Notes: generated by a model from the letters alone, not told the origin. Positions 18,018-34,187 are shown, counted from the first letter of the stretch. The stretch: DNA of 64,000 nt from Billgrantia kenyensis (GCF_013697085.1 NZ_JACEFT010000023.1:1-64000), one strand, 5' to 3'. Numbers and translations: made by a program.

Positions 18018-19984
18018 TCCGCGTCGTGCGGCTCGTCGGCGGGTTCGCTGCCCGGCGTGGCGGCCAGGCGCGGAAAGCGACGGCGTATCTCGGCGTAGAG
18101 CTCGCCCACGTCCTCCACGTGGCGGCGCGAGAAGTGGAACGGCACCAGCTGGCCGACCCCGGCCGCGGCGGCGATCTCGCCGCAGGCGCGGGCGGTCAGG
18201 TGGCCGGTGCGCCGGGCCTGCTCGGTCTGGTCTTCACGAAACGAGGCCTCGCAGAACAGCACCTCGGCGCCGTGGGCTAGTGACAGCAGGCGCTCGCGGT
18301 TCTCCGGGGTGTCGCCAAAGTCGGTGGCGTAGACCAGACGCCGGCCGGGCTGCGAGAACAGCAGTTCGCCTGCCAGCTCCGCGGCAGTTTGCCGGCTGCC
18401 GCCGGGTAGCGTGATCTCGGCGGCATCGTCGCCTTCCAGTACGCGCTGCTTGAGCTCGCCTAGCCAGGGGCCGGGCGTCCAGCGGTGAGCCTCCAGCTGC
18501 TCCTTGCGCACCTTGAGCTGGGTGTCAGGCTCGAAGGAGAAGGCCAGCACCGGGGTGCCGTGGTCCAGGGTGACCGCTCGCACACGAAAGTCTGTCTCGG
18601 CGTGGATCTCGCCAGCGTCGATCTCCCGCGGCGACAGGGCTTTCATCGGCTGGCCTGCCACCAGGCGATAGTGGGCTAGCCTCTCTCCATGCAGCTCGAA
18701 GACCTCGAAGCGCGGTGCATTGGCCTCGACCCGATCCCACAAAATGCCGCGCAGGAAGCCGTCAAGGTGAGCGGCAAGCCCGGGCGGGCCGTAGACCCGG
18801 CAGGGGTCGTAGTCGCCGATGCGCGAGCGCAGCAGCCACAGGAAGCCGCCGATGTGGTCGGCGTGGGCGTGACTGATGAACACATCGCTGACCTGATGGG
18901 CCAGCCGCGCCGGCAGCCGGCCGGGGTCGCCCAGGTCGAACAGCAGGCTGCGCTTGCGGTGGCGCAGGCGCAGATGCAGCAGCGGGTCGCCGAACACGCC
19001 GTTGACCAAGGTGGCACGCACGCCGTTGAGGCGCACCGACGGGCGCGGGCCGCTGGCGCTCTCCTGCGTTGGCAGGGCGAGCAGGGTCGCCTCCTCCGTC
19101 GTCGCGGCAGGCGCCGGCCGGTACGGGCGAGCCGTGCCCAGGCCCGTGTCCGGGTGGCGCAAGGCCTCACGCACCAGCAGGGTATGGGGCGCAGCGGCGA
19201 GTGAGGGCAGCCGCAGCGTTAGCCGCTCCCCCTCCAGAGCAAGCACTTCACCCAGGGCCAGGGTCGTCCCGCTGGCATCGAGCAGGCCGACCTGACGTCC
19301 GGGCCAGGCATGGGGAGCGTCGGAGGGCGGCGGAGTGCCGATGAGGAACAGCGTCGACAGGTCGAGCTCCCGTGTCTCGGCGAGGTCGAGATAGGCGTCC
19401 CAGGCGGCGGTGCGCCACTGGCGGCGCTGCTGCTTGCCGGGGTGGCGTGCGCGGGGATGGGCAGGCAGATTCAGCGTCTCCAGGCCCAGGGCGGCGCGCT
19501 CATGCGCGTACGGGTCGCGCTCCAGCGCCGGCACCAGGCGCACCACGGCGCTCGCTCGGCCGACGCTGGCCAGCGCCGACAGTAGCTCGGCGCCGCCGAT
19601 ACCGCGCTCCACGCCGGGGCTGTCGATGAGCAGTGCCCCGGTCTCGGCACGCTCGGCCAGACGGCGTACCGCCTCGACCAGCGGCAGGCGAAAGCGGGCG
19701 CTGTCGAGGGTGGCCAGTGCCTCGATGGCCTCCAGCTGCCAGTCGCCCTGCTGTGCATCCCAACGGCCCAGGCACACGGCGCCGGGCGGGCCGAAGCCGG
19801 GCAGGCCGGGGTCGGCGGCCACGCAGCGGCACGCCTGACCCCGTTCGGCCAGCCATGCCGCCACCCGTCGCGCCAGGGTGCTCTTGCCACTGCCGGGCGG
19901 GCCGCTGAGCAGCACGCGCGGGTGGCGTTGCAGTAGCTCGAGCAGGGGGGCTGCGATGGCATCCGTCGCGTCGTGGGGCGGCAT
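18014..19984 (-). CDS. fusion of Clp1/Grc3-type polynucleotide kinase and RNase Z-type metallo-nuclease
   Basis: A 656-residue, probably bifunctional RNA-processing enzyme. The N-terminal half has Walker A GPPGSGKST (28-36), a Walker B-like VAADPGLPGFGPPG (55-68) with the Clp1/Grc3 GPPG signature, an Arg-rich lid GKQQRRQWRTAAWDAYL (183-199), and a small barrel with GRQVGLLDASG (229-239), all as in Clp1/Grc3 5'-OH polynucleotide kinases. The first Asp of the usual DxD appears as Ala56. The C-terminal half (about 318-640) is a metallo-beta-lactamase of RNase Z type: HAHADH (372-377), LDHG (473-476), TDFGD with Asp555, GHLTA with His595 and PFHFSRRH with His617. RNA is the likely substrate. It is convergent with the exporter gene. 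The joining of these two activities is what makes it unusual. Confidence 0.82.
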   Translation of the reverse strand: MPPHDATDAIAAPLLELLQRHPRVLLSGPPGSGKSTLARRVAAWLAERGQACRCVAADPGLPGFGPPGAVCLGRWDAQQGDWQLEAIEALATLDSARFRLPLVEAVRRLAERAETGALLIDSPGVERGIGGAELLSALASVGRASAVVRLVPALERDPYAHERAALGLETLNLPAHPRARHPGKQQRRQWRTAAWDAYLDLAETRELDLSTLFLIGTPPPSDAPHAWPGRQVGLLDASGTTLALGEVLALEGERLTLRLPSLAAAPHTLLVREALRHPDTGLGTARPYRPAPAATTEEATLLALPTQESASGPRPSVRLNGVRATLVNGVFGDPLLHLRLRHRKRSLLFDLGDPGRLPARLAHQVSDVFISHAHADHIGGFLWLLRSRIGDYDPCRVYGPPGLAAHLDGFLRGILWDRVEANAPRFEVFELHGERLAHYRLVAGQPMKALSPREIDAGEIHAETDFRVRAVTLDHGTPVLAFSFEPDTQLKVRKEQLEAHRWTPGPWLGELKQRVLEGDDAAEITLPGGSRQTAAELAGELLFSQPGRRLVYATDFGDTPENRERLLSLAHGAEVLFCEASFREDQTEQARRTGHLTARACGEIAAAAGVGQLVPFHFSRRHVEDVGELYAEIRRRFPRLAATPGSEPADEPHDAD

Positions 19985-20068
19985 GGCGTTCCTTCATTGC
20001 GGTAGCGTCATCAGCAGTGTGGGCGATTCTGCCACCGCTGCCCAAGCGCTCGGGTATTCTGTTTGACG

Positions 20069-20087
20069 TATTACGCGGCGCGTAATA
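20069..20087. promoter_or_regulatory. higBA operator
   Basis: A perfect inverted repeat TATTACGC-GGC-GCGTAATA, 9 bases before the toxin start and directly after a TTGACG hexamer (20063-20068). Palindromes at this position are bound by HigA antitoxins to repress their own operon. Confidence 0.7.
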
Positions 20088-20096
20088 GCATGAGGC

Positions 20097-20378
20097 ATGA
20101 TTGAATCCTTTGCCTGTAAGCGTACTCAGCAACTCTATGAAGGGACTGGGTGCACCAAAGCATTTCGTGCTTTCCGGCGACAGGCCGAGCGTAAGCTGCA
20201 ATTGCTGGATTCCGCCACCACGTTGGACTTCCTGCGCTCACCACCCGGCAATCGTCTTGAGGCACTACGCGGGGACAGGCAGGGTTAATACAGCATCCGC
20301 ATCAATAGCCAATGGCGCCTGTGCTTTCGCTTCGAAAACGGTGCCGCTTTCGATGTGGAGATCGTGGATTACCACTGA
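20097..20378 (+). pseudogene. higB: higB toxin with an in-frame stop codon
   Basis: RelE-superfamily mRNA interferase HigB. MIESFACKRTQQLYEG, then RKLQLLDSATTLDFLRSP and GNRLEALRGDRQG, continue past a TAA at codon 64 (20286-20288), in the same frame, into YSIRINSQWRLCFRFE and the end VEIVDYH. An intact HigB has GQ or GQH/GQY before SIRIN, so TAA most likely replaced CAA by one transition. Both halves are otherwise well conserved, so the mutation is recent, or a sequencing error, or read through. The antitoxin gene downstream is intact. The 63-residue truncated product lacks the C-terminal strands and should be inactive. Confidence 0.85.
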
Positions 20379-20404
20379 ATGACGTTCTAAAAGGAGCCCT
20401 CAGC

Positions 20405-21566
<1,162 letters not shown>

Positions 21567-21686
21567 AGGGGTGGTCGAGAAGGAGAGAATCCTGTAACAT
21601 CTCCAAAATTTTGGCCGGGCGCCTGAAAACAGCAGACCTACTGCGCGCTTGTTGCGTGGCCAGCCCCGAGCAAACAGAGACAACAA

Positions 21687-21729
21687 GCGGGATGAAACCG
21701 GTTTCTTATCGGCTTCGTCCCGCTTTTTT
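21687..21729 (+). terminator. leader hairpin with U-run upstream of carA (candidate attenuator)
   Basis: GCGGGATGAA (21687-21696) pairs with TTCGTCCCGC (21714-21723, one G-T pair) and is followed by six T. It is 120 bases after dapB and 80 before carA. It could end dapB transcription or act as a conditional attenuator for carAB. An ATG inside the left arm (21692) opens a frame that runs through the U-run into carA. Confidence 0.6.
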
Positions 21730-21808
21730 ACGAGCCGAATCTGTCGCCGCGACGATAGCCGACGAGCCTGCGCCCCTCAGGCTCGCACCAGCATGGGAGG
21801 ACCTTGTC

Positions 21809-22981
21809 TTGAACAGCCCCGCATTGAACAGACCCGCGATACTGGCCCTGGAAGACGGCAGCGTGTTTCACGGCACCGCCATCGGCGCCGATGGGCAAAC
21901 CAGCGGCGAGGTGGTGTTCAATACGGCCATGACCGGCTATCAGGAGATTCTTACCGACCTCTCCTATACCCGGCAGATCGTGACCCTGACCTACCCGCAT
22001 ATCGGCAACACCGGCATCAATGCCGAGGACGTCGAGTCCGGCAGCATCGCTGCTGCCGGCCTGGTGATCCGCGACCTGCCGCTGATCGCCAGCAACTTCC
22101 GCTCCGAACAGTCGCTCTCCGACTACCTCAAGAGCCAGAACGTGCTCGGCATCGCCGATATCGACACCCGCCGCCTGACCCGCATCCTGCGCGACAAGGG
22201 CGCCCAGAACGGTGCCATCCTGGCGGGGCGGGAGGCCGAGGGCGACGATGCCGTCGAGCGCGCCCTGGCGGCAGCCCGCGACTTTCCCGGGCTCAAGGGT
22301 ATGGACCTGGCCAAGGAAGTCACCTGCCAGCAGGCCTACGAGTGGAGCGAGGGCGAGTGGGCGCTGGGCCAGGGTAACGTCGATGCCGGCGGCCCTGATG
22401 GAAAAGCCGAGCGGCCCTTCCACGTGGTGGTCTACGACTTCGGGGTGAAGTACAACATCTTGCGCATGCTCGCCTCCCGCGGCTGCCGGCTCACCGTGGT
22501 GCCGGCCCAGACCCCGGCCAGTGAAGCGCTGGCACACAGCCCCGACGGCATCCTGCTGGCCAACGGCCCCGGCGACCCGGCGCCCTGCGACTATGCCATT
22601 GCGGCCATTCGCGAGATCCTCGAGACGCAGGTGCCGGTGTTCGGTATCTGCCTCGGCCACCAGCTGCTGGCCCTGGCCGCCGGCGCCAGGACGGTGAAGA
22701 TGAACCACGGCCACCACGGCGCCAACCACCCGGTGCAGGACCTCGACAGTGGCCACGTGATGATCACCAGTCAGAACCACGGCTTCGCCGTCGACGAGGC
22801 GAGCCTGCCAGGCAACGTGCGCGCCACGCACCGCTCGCTGTTCGACCGCACCCTGCAGGGCATCGAGCTGACCGACCGACCGGCCTTCAGCTTTCAGGGG
22901 CACCCGGAGGCGAGTCCCGGGCCGCGCGACGTGTCGCCGCTGTTCGACCGCTTCGTGACGATGATGCGTGAGCGCCGCTGA
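21809..22981 (+). CDS. carA: carbamoyl-phosphate synthase small (glutaminase) subunit
   Basis: Hydrolyses glutamine and passes ammonia to CarB for carbamoyl phosphate, feeding arginine and pyrimidine synthesis. The 390 residues contain the N-terminal CarA domain ([18 protein letters not shown]) and a class I amidotransferase with the nucleophile Cys281 in [10 protein letters not shown] and the histidine in [11 protein letters not shown] choose the TTG at 21809, with GGGAGG eight bases upstream; the E. coli gene also starts with TTG. A longer frame back to 21611 or 21692 runs through the leader hairpin and lacks a ribosome site. Confidence 0.95.
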   Translation: MNSPALNRPAILALEDGSVFHGTAIGADGQTSGEVVFNTAMTGYQEILTDLSYTRQIVTLTYPHIGNTGINAEDVESGSIAAAGLVIRDLPLIASNFRSEQSLSDYLKSQNVLGIADIDTRRLTRILRDKGAQNGAILAGREAEGDDAVERALAAARDFPGLKGMDLAKEVTCQQAYEWSEGEWALGQGNVDAGGPDGKAERPFHVVVYDFGVKYNILRMLASRGCRLTVVPAQTPASEALAHSPDGILLANGPGDPAPCDYAIAAIREILETQVPVFGICLGHQLLALAAGARTVKMNHGHHGANHPVQDLDSGHVMITSQNHGFAVDEASLPGNVRATHRSLFDRTLQGIELTDRPAFSFQGHPEASPGPRDVSPLFDRFVTMMRERR

Positions 22982-23038
22982 GCGGCGCCGCCTTCGTCTC
23001 ATCACCTGATTTCAACGAATCCAGCCGCGGGAACCGAC

Positions 23039-26265
<3,227 letters not shown>

Positions 26266-26269
<4 letters not shown>

Positions 26270-26742
26270 ACAAGGTCCCGATGACCGTCGCCGGCGAGGC
26301 ACGTCTGCGCAAGGAGCTCGAGGAGCTCAAGAGCGAGGCGCGCCCCAAGGTGATCGCGGCGATCGCCGAGGCCCGTGAGCACGGCGACCTCAAGGAGAAC
26401 GCCGAGTACCATGCGGCGCGTGAGCAGCAAGGCTTCATCGAGGGGCGCATCCAGGAGATCGAGAGCAAGCTCTCCAATGCCCAGGTGATCGACGTGCAGA
26501 AGCTGCCGCAGACCGGCAAGGTGATCTTCGGCGTCACCGTCGAGCTGATCAACCTCGGTAACGACGAGGAGGTCAGCTACCAGATCGTCGGCGAGGACGA
26601 GGCCGACATCAAGGGCGGCAAGATCTCGGTGACCTCACCCATTGCCCGGGCCTTGATCGGCAAGGAAGAGGGAGATGTGGTGGTGGTGGCCACGCCGGGC
26701 GGCGAGGTCGAGTACGAGATTTCCAGCGTCGAGCACCGCTGA
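26266..26742 (+). CDS. greA: transcription elongation factor GreA
   Basis: Stimulates cleavage of the backtracked transcript by RNA polymerase. The 158 residues have an N-terminal coiled coil (1-75, with the tip acidic residues in [15 protein letters not shown]) and a C-terminal FKBP-like domain with [18 protein letters not shown] and [14 protein letters not shown]. The ATG overlaps the carB stop. The carAB-greA order is common in gammaproteobacteria. A strong bidirectional terminator follows. Confidence 0.97.
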
Positions 26743-26777
26743 GCCCGGCCGAGCTCAGCCCAGCCCGGGCCGGTACG

Positions 26778-26814
26778 AAAAAGCCCGCGACATCATGTCG
26801 CGGGCTTGTTTTTT
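26778..26814. terminator. bidirectional terminator between greA and yhbY
   Basis: AAGCCCGCGACAT (26781-26793) pairs with ATGTCGCGGGCTT (26795-26807). T-runs follow on the plus side (GTTTTTT) and on the minus side (TTTTTCG), serving both convergent genes. Confidence 0.9.
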
Positions 26815-26854
26815 AGGCCTTGGCTCTTTTTGGGCCTTTCCTCTGCGGCTTGCT

Positions 26855-27181
26855 TCAGTGCCGGCCGTGGTGGTTCTCGAAGCGCTTGACGTTGGAGAGC
26901 TTCGGGTTGGCCTGGGGGCTCTTGCGGTAGAGCAGCGCCATCTTGCCGATGGTCTGCACGCACTCGGCGCCGCTGGCCGCGAGCAGCTCCTCGAGCATGG
27001 CGGCGCGGTCGTCGCGCTCCGGCAGGGCCAGCTTGACCTTGATCAGCTCGTGATCGGACAGCGCCCGGTCGAGTTCCGCCAGCACGCCCTCGGAGACACC
27101 GTTCTCCGACACCGTCACCACCGGGTTGAGATGGTGGCCGATGCTGCGAAATGCTTTCTTTTGTGCCTGTGACAAGCTCAT
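26855..27181 (-). CDS. yhbY: YhbY-type ribosome-assembly RNA-binding protein
   Basis: A 108-residue CRS1/YhbY (CRM) domain protein that associates with pre-50S subunits. It begins [20 protein letters not shown], and the GxxG RNA-binding loop is represented by the ENGVSEG region; [16 protein letters not shown] follows and the tail is basic. The ATG at 27181 is the family's start; an upstream frame to 27250 crosses the shared promoter. It diverges from rlmE, an arrangement conserved in gammaproteobacteria. Confidence 0.9.
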   Translation of the reverse strand: MSLSQAQKKAFRSIGHHLNPVVTVSENGVSEGVLAELDRALSDHELIKVKLALPERDDRAAMLEELLAASGAECVQTIGKMALLYRKSPQANPKLSNVKRFENHHGRH

Positions 27182-27345
27182 GGTATCTTGCGTCTTCCCG
27201 GTTGCGCGTAACCTGTCATGGTACGGTGAAATGCGCGCCGGCGAAAGCATGGCAAGGCCCGCCGGGCCCTCGTCCAGCTCTGCATCACACCGAACCGGGC
27301 CGGCATGTCTGCGCTCCGCTCGGCGTCTTCAGTCAAGGTGATCGT

Positions 27346-28038
27346 GTGGCTCGATCCTCCTCCTCGTCCCGCAATGGCGCGCCCGACAGCCCGCGTCGCC
27401 AGCCTGGTGCCGGCAAGAGCAGTGCCAGCAAGAGCAGCGCTGGCTGGCTCAAGGAGCACTTCGACGACCGCTTCGTCCAGCAGAGCTGGCAGGACGGCTA
27501 TCGCTCCCGCGCCAGCTACAAGCTGCTGGCGCTCGACGACAAGGACCGGCTGTTCAAGCCCGGCATGAGCGTGATCGACCTGGGCGCCGCTCCGGGCGGC
27601 TGGAGTCAGGTGGCGGCCGATCGCGTGGGCCACGAGGGCTTGGTGATCGCCTCGGACATTCTCGAGATGGATGCCCTGGCCGGCGTCGAGTTCATCCAGG
27701 GCGACTTTACCGAGGAGGCCGTGCTCGAGGCCATTCTCGCGGCCCTGAATGGGCGCCCGGTGGACCTTGTAATGTCCGACATGGCCCCCAATATGAGTGG
27801 GATGAGTGCCATCGACCAGCCCCAGGCCATGTACCTGGTGGAGCTGGCGCTCGATCTGGCACGCCAGACCCTGCGGCCCGGTGGCCGCTTCCTGGCCAAG
27901 GTGTTCCAGGGCGAAGGGTTCGATGCCTACCTGAAGGAGTTGCGCGAGAGCTTCGCCAAGGTAGTGACGCGCAAGCCCGAGGCGTCTCGTGCACGTTCAC
28001 GCGAGGTCTACCTGCTGGCGGAAGGATTTCGAGGCTGA
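27346..28038 (+). CDS. rlmE: 23S rRNA (uridine 2552-2'-O)-methyltransferase RlmE
   Basis: Methylates U2552 in the A loop of 23S rRNA using S-adenosylmethionine. The 230 residues have a basic, Ser-rich N-terminus (1-30), then [17 protein letters not shown], the SAM motif [17 protein letters not shown] (about 68-84), [11 protein letters not shown] with the catalytic Asp, and [11 protein letters not shown] with the catalytic Lys. The start is GTG at 27346 with AAGGTGA upstream; a longer frame to 27151 would read through the yhbY promoter. rlmE followed by ftsH is the usual heat-shock arrangement. Confidence 0.95.
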   Translation: MARSSSSSRNGAPDSPRRQPGAGKSSASKSSAGWLKEHFDDRFVQQSWQDGYRSRASYKLLALDDKDRLFKPGMSVIDLGAAPGGWSQVAADRVGHEGLVIASDILEMDALAGVEFIQGDFTEEAVLEAILAALNGRPVDLVMSDMAPNMSGMSAIDQPQAMYLVELALDLARQTLRPGGRFLAKVFQGEGFDAYLKELRESFAKVVTRKPEASRARSREVYLLAEGFRG

Positions 28039-28261
28039 GCCAAGGCTCGGCCCGGTGACATGAGCCAGGCGCGGCCGCACCCGCCCTGGGCGATCGATGA
28101 TAGTTTTAGACTAATAGCGCGATGGCCAGACATGGCCGCTCAACTGTGCCACAGTGGGGGATGGCGTGGTTCGCTCCGCGGGGCGGAACATGGCTTCTTC
28201 ATGCGTGGTCTTATGGGTCAGGCATCGTTGCCCGAGAGTAGCTTGCAATGAGGGTAGTCCC

Positions 28262-30280
<2,019 letters not shown>

Positions 30281-30295
30281 GCAGCAATGTCGATA

Positions 30296-30319
30296 CAGGC
30301 GCCCTGCGGGGCGCCTTTG
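30296..30319 (+). terminator. weak hairpin after ftsH
   Basis: AGGCGCC (30297-30303) pairs with GGCGCCT (30310-30316) and is followed by TTTG. The U-run is short, so partial read-through into folP is likely. Confidence 0.5.
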
Positions 30320-30375
30320 CCGTGGGCGCCCACCCCGCTCCATGACACAGCCGCCCACGTCCCAGGATGCATGAC

Positions 30376-31242
30376 ATGACGGACTCTTCTTCAGCGACCT
30401 GGCTGCCATGTGGGCGGCATCGCCTCGATATCTCCTATCCCCGGGTCATGGGGATCCTCAACGTCACCCCCGACTCCTTTTCCGACGGTGGCCGTCATGT
30501 GGCCCTCGACGATGCCCTGCGCCATGCCGAGCGCATGCTGGCGGAAGGTGCGGCGATCATCGACGTGGGAGGAGAGTCGACCCGTCCGGGAGCGCCGCCG
30601 GTCTCCACCCAGCAGGAGCTGGACCGGGTGGCGCCGGTCATCGAGCGGCTGGTGTGTGAGCTCGATGCGCTGGTTTCGGTGGATACCAGCAACCCGCGAG
30701 TGATCGAGCAGGCCGCCCAGCTGGGTGCCGGCATGATCAATGACGTGCGCGCCCTGCAGCGGGACGGAGCGCTGGAGGCAGCGATCGGAGCAGGGCTGCC
30801 GGTGTGCCTGATGCACATGCAGGGCGAGCCGCAGGACATGCAGCAGGCGCCTCGCTATGATGAACCCATCGAAGATGCCGTGGCCGGTTTCCTGGCGGCG
30901 CGGGTGGCTGCCTGCGAGGCGGCGGGGCTGCGCCGCGAGCGGCTGCTGCTCGACCCGGGGTTCGGCTTCGGCAAGACCGTCGAGCATAATCTGCGCCTGC
31001 TCAATCGTATGGATCGCCTGACTGCCCTCGGCTTGCCGCTGCTGGTGGGCATGTCGCGCAAGAGCATGATCGGCAAGGTGCTGGGGCGGCCGGTTGAGGA
31101 GCGCCTGGCCGGAGGTCTGGCGCTGGCGGCGCACGCCGTCGGGCGTGGGGCCCGTATCCTGCGTGTCCATGACGTTGGCCCAGTCATGGATGCGGTGAAC
31201 ATGAGTTGGGCCGTGCTAAGGGAAGGCTGCGAGCATGACTAG
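30376..31242 (+). CDS. folP: dihydropteroate synthase
   Basis: Joins p-aminobenzoate to the pterin pyrophosphate in folate synthesis and is the sulfonamide target. The 288 residues contain [16 protein letters not shown] (pterin/phosphate motif), [42 protein letters not shown] and GMSRKSMIG, the complete set of TIM-barrel motifs. ATG 30376 has an AGG-type site eight bases upstream; ATG 30367, two codons earlier, is possible. The 3' end overlaps glmM by eight bases. Confidence 0.95.
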   Translation: MTDSSSATWLPCGRHRLDISYPRVMGILNVTPDSFSDGGRHVALDDALRHAERMLAEGAAIIDVGGESTRPGAPPVSTQQELDRVAPVIERLVCELDALVSVDTSNPRVIEQAAQLGAGMINDVRALQRDGALEAAIGAGLPVCLMHMQGEPQDMQQAPRYDEPIEDAVAGFLAARVAACEAAGLRRERLLLDPGFGFGKTVEHNLRLLNRMDRLTALGLPLLVGMSRKSMIGKVLGRPVEERLAGGLALAAHAVGRGARILRVHDVGPVMDAVNMSWAVLREGCEHD

Positions 31243-32584
31243 AAAATACTTCGGTACGGATGGCATTCGTGGGACGGTAGGTGAGTATCCCATTACCCCT
31301 GACTTCATGTTGAAGCTGGGCTGGGCCATGGGGCGGGTGCTGACTCGCGAGTCGGGCCGTGCACGGGTGCTGATCGGCAAGGATACGCGTATCTCGGGCT
31401 ACATGTTCGAGTCGGCGCTCGAGGCAGGGCTCTCCGCCGCCGGCGTTGACGTGGCTCTGCTCGGCCCGATGCCGACGCCGGGCATTGCCTACCTCACGCG
31501 CACGTTCCGCGCCGATGCCGGTATCGTCATTTCCGCGTCGCACAATCCCTTTGCCGACAACGGCATCAAGTTTTTCTCCACCGCGGGCACCAAGCTTGCC
31601 GATGAGCTCGAGGAGCGCATCGAGGCGGCGCTCGAAGAACCGCTGACCACGGTGGCGGCGGACAGGCTCGGCAAGGCCATGCGCATCGACGATGCCGCCG
31701 GCCGCTACATCGAATTCTGCAAGTCGACCATCCCCAATCGCGTCAGTCTGCATGGATTGAGCGTGGTGCTCGACTGTGCTCACGGCGCCACCTACCACAT
31801 CGCTCCCAGCGTATTCCGCGAGCTGGGCGCGGAGGTCAGTCTGGTCGGGGCCAGCCCCGACGGCCTCAACATCAATCGCGACGTCGGCTCCACCTCGCCG
31901 GCCACGCTGCGTGCCGCGGTGATTCAACAGGGCGCCGACCTGGGTATCGCCTTCGATGGTGACGGCGACCGGGTGCTCATGGTCGATGCCGACGGGCGCG
32001 AGATCGATGGCGACGACATCCTCTACCTGATCGCCCGCGACCGGCATCAGCGCGGTCAACTGGTCGGCGGCGTGGTCGGCACCCTGATGACCAACCTGGG
32101 GTTGGCGATGGCGCTTGAGCGCATGGGCATTCCCTTCGAGCGTGTCAAGGTGGGGGACCGCTACGTGGTCGAACGGCTGGCGGCCAAAGGCTGGCAACTC
32201 GGAGGGGAATCCTCCGGTCATATCGTATGTGCCGACGTGCAGAGTACCGGAGACGGGATCGTCTCGGCGCTGCAGGTGCTGGCGATCATGGTCAGTGAGG
32301 GCAAGCCGCTCCACACGCTGCTGTCCGGGTTGGAGAAGGTGCCCCAGGCGCTGGTCAACGTCCGCCTCAAGCCGGGCAGCGATGCCAAGGCCCTGCTGGA
32401 CAGCCCGGGGGTCAAGGATGCCGTGGCGGCAATGGAGGCGGAACTCGGCGAAGAGGGGCGCGTGCTGCTGCGCCCCTCGGGGACCGAACCGCTGATCCGC
32501 GTGATGATCGAGGGGCGAGCGCACCTCGATGTCGAGGCGCTGACCAGTCAGCTCGCCGCCCAGGTAGAGAGAGAGTTGGGTTGA
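31235..32584 (+). CDS. glmM: phosphoglucosamine mutase
   Basis: Converts glucosamine-6-phosphate to glucosamine-1-phosphate for UDP-GlcNAc, peptidoglycan and LPS. The 449 residues start [19 protein letters not shown], with the phosphoserine Ser102 in ISASHNPF, the metal loop DGDGDR (about 241-246), the sugar loop ESSGH and the phosphate loop [10 protein letters not shown] near the end. Its ATG lies within the end of folP, so the two are coupled. Confidence 0.97.
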   Translation: MTRKYFGTDGIRGTVGEYPITPDFMLKLGWAMGRVLTRESGRARVLIGKDTRISGYMFESALEAGLSAAGVDVALLGPMPTPGIAYLTRTFRADAGIVISASHNPFADNGIKFFSTAGTKLADELEERIEAALEEPLTTVAADRLGKAMRIDDAAGRYIEFCKSTIPNRVSLHGLSVVLDCAHGATYHIAPSVFRELGAEVSLVGASPDGLNINRDVGSTSPATLRAAVIQQGADLGIAFDGDGDRVLMVDADGREIDGDDILYLIARDRHQRGQLVGGVVGTLMTNLGLAMALERMGIPFERVKVGDRYVVERLAAKGWQLGGESSGHIVCADVQSTGDGIVSALQVLAIMVSEGKPLHTLLSGLEKVPQALVNVRLKPGSDAKALLDSPGVKDAVAAMEAELGEEGRVLLRPSGTEPLIRVMIEGRAHLDVEALTSQLAAQVERELG

Positions 32585-32656
32585 CAAGCGCCGTGGAGGT
32601 TGTCTTGGCCTGGCGCCTCCTATACCATTTCGCTCCACTTTGAAAGAGGAGGCTGC

Positions 32657-33406
32657 ATGCGAACGCCGCTGATCGCCGGGAACTGGAAGATGAACGGTTC
32701 GGCCTCGCTGGTCGAAGAGTTCGGGCGTCGCTTTGCCGACGAGCCGCTCCCGACGTCAATGGACGTGGTCATACTGCCACCCTTCCCCTATCTGGACGCG
32801 GCGCGGCGTGCCTTCGAAGGGGCTCCGCTGCGCCTGGGGGCGCAGACGCTGAACCCGCTGCACTCCGGTGCACGCACTGGCGAGGTCAGCGGGCGCATGC
32901 TCAAGGAGTTCGGCGTCGAGTATGCCCTGGCGGGCCACTCGGAGCGTCGACAGCTCTACCGTGAGGACGACGAGGCCGTGCTCGATCGGCTGCTGGCGGC
33001 GCTGAACGTCGACATCACGCCGATCCTGTGCGTGGGCGAGACGCTGGAAGAGCGCGATGCCGGCCGCACCATGGAGGTGGTGCTGCGCCAGGTGGGCTAC
33101 GTGATGGCGCGCCTGGAGCCGGATCAGCGCGAGCGAGTCGTCATCGCCTACGAGCCGGTGTGGGCGATCGGTACCGGACGCACGGCCACTCCGGAGCAGG
33201 CACAGGAGGTCATGGCCGGGATTCGCCAGTATCAGGCCGGTTATGATCGCGAGCTCGCGGCGAGCCTGCGTCTCCTCTACGGCGGCAGCATGAATGCCGA
33301 CAACGCGGCTGAGCTGCTGGCTCAGCCCGACATCGACGGCGGCCTGGTGGGCGGAGCATCGCTCAAGGTCGACGATTTCCTAGCCATTTGTCAGTCAGCA
33401 GGTTGA
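32657..33406 (+). CDS. tpiA: triosephosphate isomerase
   Basis: Interconverts dihydroxyacetone phosphate and glyceraldehyde-3-phosphate. The 249 residues show the catalytic Lys11 in AGNWKMNG, His94 in LAGHSERR, the catalytic Glu in AYEPVWAIGTG (loop 6 follows) and the C-terminal phosphate segment GGSMNADNA. The ATG at 32657 follows AGAGGAGG. It is co-directional with glmM and secG; tpiA-secG linkage is typical of gammaproteobacteria. Confidence 0.97.
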   Translation: MRTPLIAGNWKMNGSASLVEEFGRRFADEPLPTSMDVVILPPFPYLDAARRAFEGAPLRLGAQTLNPLHSGARTGEVSGRMLKEFGVEYALAGHSERRQLYREDDEAVLDRLLAALNVDITPILCVGETLEERDAGRTMEVVLRQVGYVMARLEPDQRERVVIAYEPVWAIGTGRTATPEQAQEVMAGIRQYQAGYDRELAASLRLLYGGSMNADNAAELLAQPDIDGGLVGGASLKVDDFLAICQSAG

Positions 33407-33410
33407 ACTC

Positions 33411-33770
33411 ATGCAAGTTGCCATTCTCATGATCCACGTGGCGATCGCTATCGCCCTGGTCGTTCTTATCCTGCTTCAGCAGGGCAAGGGCGCCGAAGCT
33501 GGTGCCGCCTTCGGTGGTGGTGCCTCGCAGACCGTGTTCGGCTCGCGCGGTACCGGCGGCTTCATGTCGCGTACCACCGCTGTGTTGGCGGCGGCCTTCT
33601 TCGCCACTTCGCTGACCCTGGCCTATTTCGCTACCCAGGCCGGGCAGGCGCCGGAAGCGGGCATTCCCGATTCGCGACTGATCGAGCAGCAGCGAGGCCT
33701 GCCGACGCTTGACGACGAGGCCGGGGATGTGGATAATACCGCGCCAGTGCTGGAGGAAACCGACGACTGA
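33411..33770 (+). CDS. secG: preprotein translocase subunit SecG
   Basis: Small inner-membrane subunit of the SecYEG translocon. The 119 residues have two hydrophobic helices (about 3-22, VAILMIHVAIAIALVVLILL, and 53-72), with the conserved loop QQGKGAEAGAAFGGGASQTVFGS in two parts between them, and an acidic C-terminal tail. It starts four bases after tpiA and is followed closely by tRNA-Leu. Confidence 0.93.
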   Translation: MQVAILMIHVAIAIALVVLILLQQGKGAEAGAAFGGGASQTVFGSRGTGGFMSRTTAVLAAAFFATSLTLAYFATQAGQAPEAGIPDSRLIEQQRGLPTLDDEAGDVDNTAPVLEETDD

Positions 33771-33794
33771 GTCGCGGCTCCAGCAGTCAAGCTA

Positions 33795-33881
33795 GCCGAA
33801 GTGGTGGAATTGGTAGACACGCTATCTTGAGGGGGTAGTGACCGTAAGGTCGTGCGGGTTCAAGTCCCGCCTTCGGCACCA
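33795..33881 (+). tRNA. tRNA-Leu (GAG)
   Basis: 87-nucleotide class II tRNA. The acceptor arms GCCGAAG and CTTCGGC pair, the anticodon loop CTTGAGG gives anticodon GAG, the long variable arm is present, and CCA is encoded. The secG-tRNA-Leu order is conserved, so it is probably processed from the secG transcript. Confidence 0.96.
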
Positions 33882-33973
33882 TCTGAAACGCTGCGATCCC
33901 GTCGGGATCGTGAGTCGTCAGAAGCAGGATTGGCACCAGGATGATTGCAGGCACAGGCTTGGCCCAAGTCTCC

Positions 33974-34003
33974 TTGACGCAGGGCGCGGTTCACGCCTAC
34001 AAT
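33974..34003 (+). promoter_or_regulatory. sigma-70 promoter of tRNA-fMet/rimP operon
   Basis: TTGACG (33974-33979), 18-base spacer, TACAAT (33998-34003). Each hexamer has one mismatch to consensus. Transcription would start near 34010, about ten bases before the tRNA. Confidence 0.7.
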
Positions 34004-34019
34004 CGCCGACCTGGAATGT

Positions 34020-34096
<77 letters not shown>

Positions 34097-34158
34097 TCTT
34101 CCGGCAGGCATCCGAACGGGATGCAGGATGCCGAAGTGGTACTACAGGTTTCTTGTGA

Positions 34159-34187
34159 AAGGCCCCTTCCTGCGAAGGGGCTTTTTG
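34159..34187 (+). terminator. terminator/attenuator between tRNA-fMet and rimP
   Basis: GCCCCTTC (34162-34169) pairs with GAAGGGGC (34174-34181), followed by TTTTT. In E. coli a terminator at this position allows NusA-dependent control of the operon; here that is inference from position. Confidence 0.85.
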
